A stretch of 5,499 nucleotides of DNA from Alphaproteobacteria bacterium (GTDB lineage: Bacteria > Pseudomonadota > Alphaproteobacteria > Puniceispirillales > Puniceispirillaceae): NCBI GenBank assembly GCA_011522945.1, contig WTHY01000180.1, positions 1-5,499 on the forward strand, in the 5' to 3' direction. Each line of letters begins with the position of its first letter. Within the stretch, counting starts at the first letter, position 1. Shown in pieces: positions 1 through 4,143 of this stretch. The notes beneath the pieces were generated by a model. The model ran no database searches. It was not told the origin of the DNA and saw only the letters and a list, made by a program, of their open reading frames with translations. Made by a program: the position numbers and the translations under genes.

Positions 1-1191
1 ACATTAAACCGCCTCGCATCTTTATTTGATACAAGTAGGCCTCTACCTACGCGAGAGTTGCGCCGTTTACGAAGAGCGGCACAATTTGGCGATATCGAAA
101 ATGCTTTGCGCGGCGGTGTCCAGCGCAACGTATTTTTAAACCGCGAACGTCAGATGGTACTGTCTGTGGCAGTGCCTGTTCAGGATGTAAGAATGGTAAG
201 AGGTGCTTTACTGCTAACGACTAGCGGTGGTGGCATTGATAATGAAATACGCCAAGTGCAATGGTTTTTCTTGCAATTATTCGGCATGATAACACTCATT
301 ACAATAGCACTTGCTATCTATCTCGCTCGATCAATAACAACACCAATTACGAAGCTTGCTAGAGCGGCAGATACATTACGCATCAGTCATGATGGCGCTC
401 CATTACTGCGCTTGCCAGATCGTAATGATGAAATTGGAGAGTTATCTGCTGCCTTAACCCAAATGACGGATGAATTACAAAGACGCATTCAAGCAACAGC
501 TGGTTTTGCAGCTGACGTGTCTCATGAGCTTAAAAACCCACTAACGTCTCTGCGCTCAGCTGTTGAGACAGTATCGCGTATTGAAGATGCCAGTCAGCAA
601 AAGAAATTAATGGATATCATATTAGCAGATGTTGGCAGGCTTGATCGCTTAATATCAGATATTTCACTTGCAAGTCGCATAGATGTTGAACTTCACAAAA
701 CATTGCCGGAGGCGATGGATATTGTGCCATTTATTGATAATTGGGCCACAGCGTCTATACAGAGATTCCATGATGTCTCGATTTCATACGTCGGCCTAGC
801 AGATAAAGAAATTGTGCCGGTTAGAATGTTGCCTGGGCGCATTGCTCAAATTTTGGACAACATACTTCATAATGCGATAAGCTTTTCCCCTGACGGTGGT
901 AAGATCCAGATAAAGGCACAGGTCGATAGAAGCAGTGTTTCTATTTCAATAGAGGATGATGGGCCAGGTATACCAGAAGCAAAGTTGAATGCGATTTTTG
1001 ACAGATTTTACACTGAACGCCCCTCAACAGAAGCATTTGGAAATCATTCAGGGCTAGGCCTGTCCATATCACGTCAAATAGCTACCGCCCATAATGGTAC
1101 GATCAGCGCTGAGAATCGTAATAAAGGTGGGGCGCGGTTTATTTTGATGCTACCGTTAAGCGAGATGCAATCAGATAAAACAAAGGACTAG
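1..1191 (+). CDS. chvG: Sensor histidine kinase, ChvG/ExoS family (5' end cut off)
   Basis: This is an inner-membrane two-component kinase. In alphaproteobacteria, ChvG signals to the response regulator ChvI and controls envelope, exopolysaccharide and acid responses. The frame is open from base 1, so the TTG at 58 is an internal codon and not the start. The 396 residues seen are about two thirds of a usual ChvG; the cytoplasmic N-terminus, first membrane helix and part of the periplasmic sensor are missing. In order there is the end of the sensor domain (to about residue 85), a membrane helix (about 88-110), a HAMP domain (about 111-160, beginning RSITTPITKLA), the dimerisation/phosphoacceptor motif DVSHELKNPLTS with phospho-His at 175, the N box with Asn291, the G1 box DDGPGIP (319-325), the F box IFDRFY and the G2 box GLGLS (351-355). 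All catalytic boxes are intact. The HELKNPLTSLRSAVET sequence is very typical of ChvG. The stop is one base before rapZ. Confidence 0.93.
   Translation, partial: TLNRLASLFDTSRPLPTRELRRLRRAAQFGDIENALRGGVQRNVFLNRERQMVLSVAVPVQDVRMVRGALLLTTSGGGIDNEIRQVQWFFLQLFGMITLITIALAIYLARSITTPITKLARAADTLRISHDGAPLLRLPDRNDEIGELSAALTQMTDELQRRIQATAGFAADVSHELKNPLTSLRSAVETVSRIEDASQQKKLMDIILADVGRLDRLISDISLASRIDVELHKTLPEAMDIVPFIDNWATASIQRFHDVSISYVGLADKEIVPVRMLPGRIAQILDNILHNAISFSPDGGKIQIKAQVDRSSVSISIEDDGPGIPEAKLNAIFDRFYTERPSTEAFGNHSGLGLSISRQIATAHNGTISAENRNKGGARFILMLPLSEMQSDKTKD
1183..1187 (+). promoter_or_regulatory. Ribosome binding site of rapZ
   Basis: AAGGA lies 5 bases before the rapZ ATG and inside the last codons of the kinase gene. 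With a one-base gap between the genes, this suggests translational coupling. It supports the ATG at 1193 as the start. Confidence 0.7.
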
Positions 1192-1192
1192 T

Positions 1193-2062
1193 ATGACAGA
1201 AGTAAATTTACCATCTTTTATTCTTATTACTGGTCAGGCCGGAGCTGGGCATTCTACGGCCCTGAAAATCCTTGAAGATGAAGGATATGTCACCGTTGAT
1301 AATCTTCCTATGGCACTTGTTGATCAACTGGTGGCAATTGAAGTGGAAACGGGACGTCGTAAATTAGCTATTTGCATTGATGCTAGGACATCTGGTTTTG
1401 ATAAGGTGGCATTGGAACGGCTAATTAAGAATTCAAAATCAAAATTTGATGATGCCGCAAAAGTCATTCACTTGAGTGCATCGCGTAATGAGTTAGCGCG
1501 CCGTTATCAATCAACACGCCGCACACACCCCCTTGCCAAAAATAATGTCATAGAAGAGGCCATTCTGTTTGATCAAGAACAGATGTTGCAAATAGTGCCT
1601 TTTGCTGATGTGGCGATTGATACAACATCCATCTCCCCAACTGCGTTACGTCAAGCTCTGCTAGATGGGCTTCAAATCAGCGATGAAGAGGGGATAACAG
1701 TTGAGCTTATGAGTTTTGCCTATAAAAATGGCGTGCCTGATAACGCAGATTACGTATTTGATGTCAGATTTCTTCGCAACCCTCATTGGGAACCTGAATT
1801 AAGAGAAAAAACAGGGGAAGACAAATCTGTGATGGATTATATAACATCTGACCAAGGGTTTGAGATGTTTTTTGAGCCATTAAAAAAAATCAGTGAGCTA
1901 GTTTTAGAGCGGGCACGTAAAGATGGAAGACCATATGTGCGCATCGCTTTTGGTTGCACTGGTGGAAAGCACCGCTCGGTAGCTGTTTCAAAAAGTTTTG
2001 CATTATGGCTATCGAAAGACGGGCATAATGTATCACTAGTGCATCGAGAGCTAGCGCAGTAA
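1193..2062 (+). CDS. rapZ: RapZ family nucleotide-binding protein with a non-lysine Walker A
   Basis: This 289-residue protein is full length for the RapZ (YvcJ/YhbJ) family. In E. coli, RapZ is an adaptor that hands the small RNA GlmZ to RNase E and so controls GlmS; in alphaproteobacteria its role is poorly defined. Visible motifs are a P-loop-like GQAGAGHS at 14-21, DNLP at 36-39, RRYQSTRRTHPL at 103-114, DVRFLRNPHW at 190-199 and the C-terminal GCTGGKHRSV at 254-263. The C-terminal motif belongs to the RNA-binding and ligand-binding half. In the P-loop the usual lysine is His20, so ATP/GTP hydrolysis in the classical way is doubtful, while the C-terminal half looks intact. The start has a good ribosome binding site and lies one base after chvG, so the two are likely one operon. 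The family's usual alphaproteobacterial upstream neighbour hprK is absent. Family assignment is very secure; the cellular function is inferred. Confidence 0.95.
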   Translation: MTEVNLPSFILITGQAGAGHSTALKILEDEGYVTVDNLPMALVDQLVAIEVETGRRKLAICIDARTSGFDKVALERLIKNSKSKFDDAAKVIHLSASRNELARRYQSTRRTHPLAKNNVIEEAILFDQEQMLQIVPFADVAIDTTSISPTALRQALLDGLQISDEEGITVELMSFAYKNGVPDNADYVFDVRFLRNPHWEPELREKTGEDKSVMDYITSDQGFEMFFEPLKKISELVLERARKDGRPYVRIAFGCTGGKHRSVAVSKSFALWLSKDGHNVSLVHRELAQ

Positions 2063-2084
2063 GTTTGAGTGCAGTGCAGGCGAT

Positions 2085-2113
2085 TTGCCAAAAGAAAATA
2101 TTCTTTTTGTTAT
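2085..2113 (+). promoter_or_regulatory. Candidate sigma-70-type promoter for ahcY
   Basis: TTGCCA at 2085-2090 matches five of six bases of the -35 consensus. It is 17 bases from TGTTAT at 2108-2113, which matches four of six bases of the -10 consensus. Transcription would begin near 2120 and include the foldable leader. The spacing is ideal, but such matches arise by chance in AT-rich DNA, so this is a prediction only. An upstream operon promoter ahead of chvG could also serve ahcY. Confidence 0.3.
2090..2107. repeat. Perfect 7-bp palindrome with a 4-base centre
   Basis: AAAAGAA at 2090-2096 and TTCTTTT at 2101-2107 are exact reverse complements around AATA. The palindrome fills the spacer of the candidate promoter. 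Outer bases CGAT (2081-2084) and ATCG (2112-2115) can extend it across an internal loop. With only one G-C pair in the inner stem it is weak as RNA, so a protein-binding site is as likely as a hairpin. No regulator can be named from the sequence. Confidence 0.4.
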
Positions 2114-2140
2114 CGAGAAAATCTGCTAAAAGCACGACGG

Positions 2141-2176
2141 AATAAAAAGGTAGCTTTATTGTTGCCGGCTATCTTT
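2141..2176 (+). promoter_or_regulatory. Foldable ahcY leader: hairpin or H-type pseudoknot
   Basis: Two stems can form here. AATAAA (2141-2146) pairs with TTTATT (2155-2160), leaving AAGGTAGC as the loop. The GGTAGC of that loop (2149-2154) pairs with GCTATC (2168-2173), with one G-U pair. Formed together they give a compact H-type pseudoknot with a 2-base first loop and a 7-base last loop. Alternatively the second stem extends to 9 bp (2146-2154 with 2168-2176), which breaks the outermost pair of the first stem. The structure ends 4 bases before the ribosome binding site, a position suited to translational control. I could not match it to a known SAH or SAM riboswitch. Whether it regulates anything is inference. 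Confidence 0.35.
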
Positions 2177-2180
2177 AAAA

Positions 2181-2185
2181 AAGGA
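2181..2185 (+). promoter_or_regulatory. Ribosome binding site that fixes the ahcY start
   Basis: AAGGA, preceded by a run of A, lies 9 bases before the ATG at 2195. It selects this ATG over the upstream in-frame ATG at 2069, which would add 42 residues unlike the family. Confidence 0.75.
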
Positions 2186-2194
2186 ATTGTTGTT

Positions 2195-3589
2195 ATGTCT
2201 CAAGATTACATCATCACAGATATTGGCCTTGCTGATTGGGGTCACAAAGAAATTTCGATTGCTGAGAGTGAAATGCCAGGTCTTATGGCGCTTCGTGATG
2301 AGCATAAGGGACAGCAACCTCTAAAGGGTGCTCGTTTGACTGGTTGTCTTCATATGACAATTCAAACAGCTGTTCTGATTCAGACGCTTGCTAAATTAGG
2401 CGCAGATATTCGCTGGTCATCTTGTAATATTTTCTCAACACAAGATCAGGCTGCCGCTGCTATTGCAGACTCAGGCATTCCTGTATTCGCGAAGAAGGGT
2501 GAAACTCTTGCAGAATATTGGGAATATGTAGATCGCACATTTGATTGGCCTGATGGAAAACCATCTAACATCATCCTAGATGATGGCGGTGATGCAACAA
2601 TGTATATTTTGCTAGGTGCGCGCGCTGAGGCTGGTGAAGCCATCCTTGAGCATCCTGCTTCTGAAGAAGAAGAATATCTGAAAGCGCAAATGCAAAAGCG
2701 TCTAGCGTCAAGCCCGGGCTGGTTTACGATGCAACGCGACGCCATCACAGGTGTATCAGAAGAGACAACCACTGGTGTCTTGCGGTTGTATCAGCTTGCT
2801 GAAAAAGGTCTTCTACCTTTCCCAGCAATCAATGTGAATGATTCTGTAACAAAATCAAAATTTGATAATCTATATGGCTGTCGTGAATCGTTGGTTGATG
2901 GTATCCGCCGTGCAACTGACGTTATGCTAGCTGGCAAGGTCGCTGTTGTTGCTGGTTATGGAGACGTTGGTAAGGGTTCTGCTGCATCTCTTCGTCAAGG
3001 TGGCGCGCGTGTTATGGTAACAGAGGTAGACCCAATTTGTGCACTTCAGGCCGCGATGGAAGGTTATGAAGTTGTGACAATGGAACAAGCTGCGCCTAAA
3101 GCAGACATCTTTGTAACAGCTACAGGTAATAAGGATGTTATCACAATCGACCATATGCGCGAGATGAAAGACCGTGCGATTGTTTGTAATATCGGACATT
3201 TTGACAATGAAATTCAGGTGGCCTCGCTATCAAATATGAAATGGCACGAGGTAAAGCCGCAGGTGGATGAAGTCGAATTCCCAGATGGCAAGCGTATGAT
3301 TCTGCTAGCAAAGGGTCGTTTGGTCAATCTTGGCTGTGCCACAGGTCACCCATCATTTGTGATGTCAGCATCATTCACTAATCAGGTGTTAGCACAGATT
3401 GAATTATGGCAAGATGGCCAGAAATATGACAATCAGGTTTATACATTGCCGCGTCATCTAGATGAAAAAGTGGCAGCGCTTCACTTGGAAAAAGTTGGAG
3501 CAACCTTATCCAAATTGCGTGAAGACCAAGCTGATTACATTGGTGTTGAACAGCAAGGACCATTTAAATCTGAGCAATATCGCTATTAG
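2195..3589 (+). CDS. ahcY: Adenosylhomocysteinase (S-adenosylhomocysteine hydrolase)
   Basis: This cytoplasmic NAD-dependent enzyme splits S-adenosylhomocysteine into homocysteine and adenosine. That relieves product inhibition of methyltransferases and feeds the methionine cycle. At 464 residues it is the normal bacterial length. It includes the insert of about 40 residues (roughly 145-183) seen in many bacterial enzymes but not in the human one. Visible motifs are HMTIQTA (53-59), DDGGDATM (129-136), the SEETTTGV segment with Glu190, NDSVTKSKFDNLYGCRESL (215-233) with catalytic Lys220 and Asp224, the NAD-binding GYGDVGKG (254-261) with Glu277 at the end of the second strand, GHFDNEI (334-340), and the C-terminal FKSEQYRY that completes the partner's cofactor site. 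No key residue is missing. It likely has its own promoter in the leader, and tsaE follows at once. Confidence 0.98.
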   Translation: MSQDYIITDIGLADWGHKEISIAESEMPGLMALRDEHKGQQPLKGARLTGCLHMTIQTAVLIQTLAKLGADIRWSSCNIFSTQDQAAAAIADSGIPVFAKKGETLAEYWEYVDRTFDWPDGKPSNIILDDGGDATMYILLGARAEAGEAILEHPASEEEEYLKAQMQKRLASSPGWFTMQRDAITGVSEETTTGVLRLYQLAEKGLLPFPAINVNDSVTKSKFDNLYGCRESLVDGIRRATDVMLAGKVAVVAGYGDVGKGSAASLRQGGARVMVTEVDPICALQAAMEGYEVVTMEQAAPKADIFVTATGNKDVITIDHMREMKDRAIVCNIGHFDNEIQVASLSNMKWHEVKPQVDEVEFPDGKRMILLAKGRLVNLGCATGHPSFVMSASFTNQVLAQIELWQDGQKYDNQVYTLPRHLDEKVAALHLEKVGATLSKLREDQADYIGVEQQGPFKSEQYRY

Positions 3590-3592
3590 GAG
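3588..3592 (+). promoter_or_regulatory. Ribosome binding site of tsaE, overlapping the ahcY stop
   Basis: AGGAG begins within the ahcY TAG stop. Two in-frame TTG codons follow, at 3596 (3-base spacing, too close) and 3602 (9-base spacing, the same as for ahcY). The spacing favours 3602. The overlap suggests that ribosomes ending ahcY help start tsaE. Confidence 0.6.
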
Positions 3593-3601
3593 TCATTGCC
3601 T

Positions 3602-4099
3602 TTGCGCACCACTCTATCTATTTCATGCAACAGCCTGTCAGAGACAAAAACTCTGGCAGGCTGTTTTGCATCTTGCCTGAAAGAAGGGTTTGTCATTGGG
3701 TTGAATGGCCCTTTGGGCGTTGGTAAATCAGAATTTGTTCGTTTTGTTATATGTGCGGCTTGTGGCGATGATACTGAGGTGCCAAGCCCGACCTTTACGC
3801 TTGTGCAACATTACGAGACGGCTTCTGGACTACCCATTATTCACATGGATCTCTATCGCCTAGAACAGCCAGAAGACGTGCTGGCATTAGGTATCGAAGA
3901 TAGTTTTTATGAAGCGGTAAATTTTATTGAATGGCCTGATAAAATGGGCGCTTTTTGGCCAGTTAATGCCATAAATATCTATTGGTCATTCGGGCAAAAT
4001 AATGCCAGAACAGCAACCATCACAGCAGATAAGAAATTTTGTGAAATTTTAAATGCTGCTATAATCAAAGCTGGATTAGATGCACAATATATAGATTAA
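3602..4099 (+). CDS. tsaE: tRNA threonylcarbamoyladenosine biosynthesis ATPase TsaE
   Basis: TsaE is the cytoplasmic ATPase that works with the TsaB-TsaD pair to make t6A at position 37 of ANN-decoding tRNAs. From the TTG at 3602 it has 165 residues, slightly above the usual length. Visible motifs are an N-terminal helix region with SETKTLAG, strand FVIGLN leading to Walker A GPLGVGKS (36-43), SPTFTLV (62-68) of the switch I type, HMDLYRL (81-87) and IEWP (109-112). The Walker A motif lacks the usual aspartate of the family's GDLGAGKT, having proline instead. There is no in-frame ATG near the N-terminus and the only plausible starts are TTG codons (3596 or 3602), implying low expression. A 14-bp hairpin lies within codons 10-21. 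In related genomes amgK/murU-type genes usually follow; here addB follows after 44 bases. Confidence 0.92.
   Translation: MRTTLSISCNSLSETKTLAGCFASCLKEGFVIGLNGPLGVGKSEFVRFVICAACGDDTEVPSPTFTLVQHYETASGLPIIHMDLYRLEQPEDVLALGIEDSFYEAVNFIEWPDKMGAFWPVNAINIYWSFGQNNARTATITADKKFCEILNAAIIKAGLDAQYID
3630..3667 (+). terminator. Terminator-like hairpin inside the start of tsaE
   Basis: ACAGCCTGTCAGAG (3630-3643) pairs with CTCTGGCAGGCTGT (3651-3664) in a 14-bp stem with 13 Watson-Crick pairs and one G-U pair. The loop is ACAAAAA, and a short run of four T (3664-3667) follows. Flanking TGCA on both sides (3625-3628 and 3667-3670) can extend the pairing. The position, about 40 bases after the ahcY stop, is where an ahcY terminator would be expected. 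The T run is short and interrupted by GC, so termination is probably partial. It lies within tsaE, whose N-terminal family sequence continues through it. Confidence 0.55.
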
Positions 4100-4143
4100 A
4101 GTCGGAAACATTTTTTAATAGAAATCAAATCTGAATCACCCTT

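Larger units (their letters stand above)
2063..2194 (+). other. Non-coding gap and ahcY leader
   Basis: This 132-base stretch separates rapZ from ahcY. In many alphaproteobacteria the corresponding interval holds PTS genes, but none is present here. The ahcY frame stays open back to 2069, but that 42-residue extension is basic, unlike any AhcY N-terminus, and starts before the real ribosome binding site, so I treat the stretch as non-coding. It is AT-rich. It contains a candidate promoter (2085-2113), a 7-bp palindrome (2090-2107), a region able to fold as a hairpin or pseudoknot (2141-2176) and the ahcY ribosome binding site. I see no stem followed by a T tract after rapZ, so read-through from rapZ into ahcY is possible. 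Confidence 0.7.

Noticed and set aside
58..1191. TTG at 58 as the start of the histidine kinase gene
   Set aside because: The frame is open back to base 1 and the residues before 58 belong to the sensor domain. The gene simply continues off the left edge.
2090..2110. Intrinsic terminator after rapZ
   Set aside because: The AAAAGAA/TTCTTTT stem has a single G-C pair and its T-rich arm is part of the stem, so there is no stable stem followed by a T tract.
1837..2135. Two overlapping minus-strand open frames opposite the end of rapZ
   Set aside because: They are shadows of rapZ and the leader, with no family motifs and no ribosome binding site in context. The + strand sequence is fully explained by RapZ.
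2071..2185. Known SAH, SAM-II or SAM-V riboswitch
   Set aside because: A stretch at 2115-2131 (GAGAAAATCTGCTAAAAG) loosely recalls the 3' part of SAM-II. However, the required stem directly before it is missing and the ribosome binding site is about 50 bases too far away. The conserved core of the SAH riboswitch is not visible.
2069..2194. 42-residue N-terminal extension of AhcY from ATG 2069
   Set aside because: The extension is rich in Arg/Lys and unlike any AhcY N-terminus. The ATG at 2195 has a well-spaced AAGGA and gives the normal family length.
2446..3563. Minus-strand open frames opposite ahcY (2446-2772, 2927-3199, 3378-3563)
   Set aside because: All lie inside the highly conserved ahcY gene. 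Their translations are low-complexity or Cys/Ser-rich, as expected of antisense shadows.
3701..4099. tsaE starting downstream of the hairpin at TTG 3701
   Set aside because: This would remove the strand leading into Walker A and the conserved N-terminal helix. The upstream codons follow the TsaE pattern, so they are translated.
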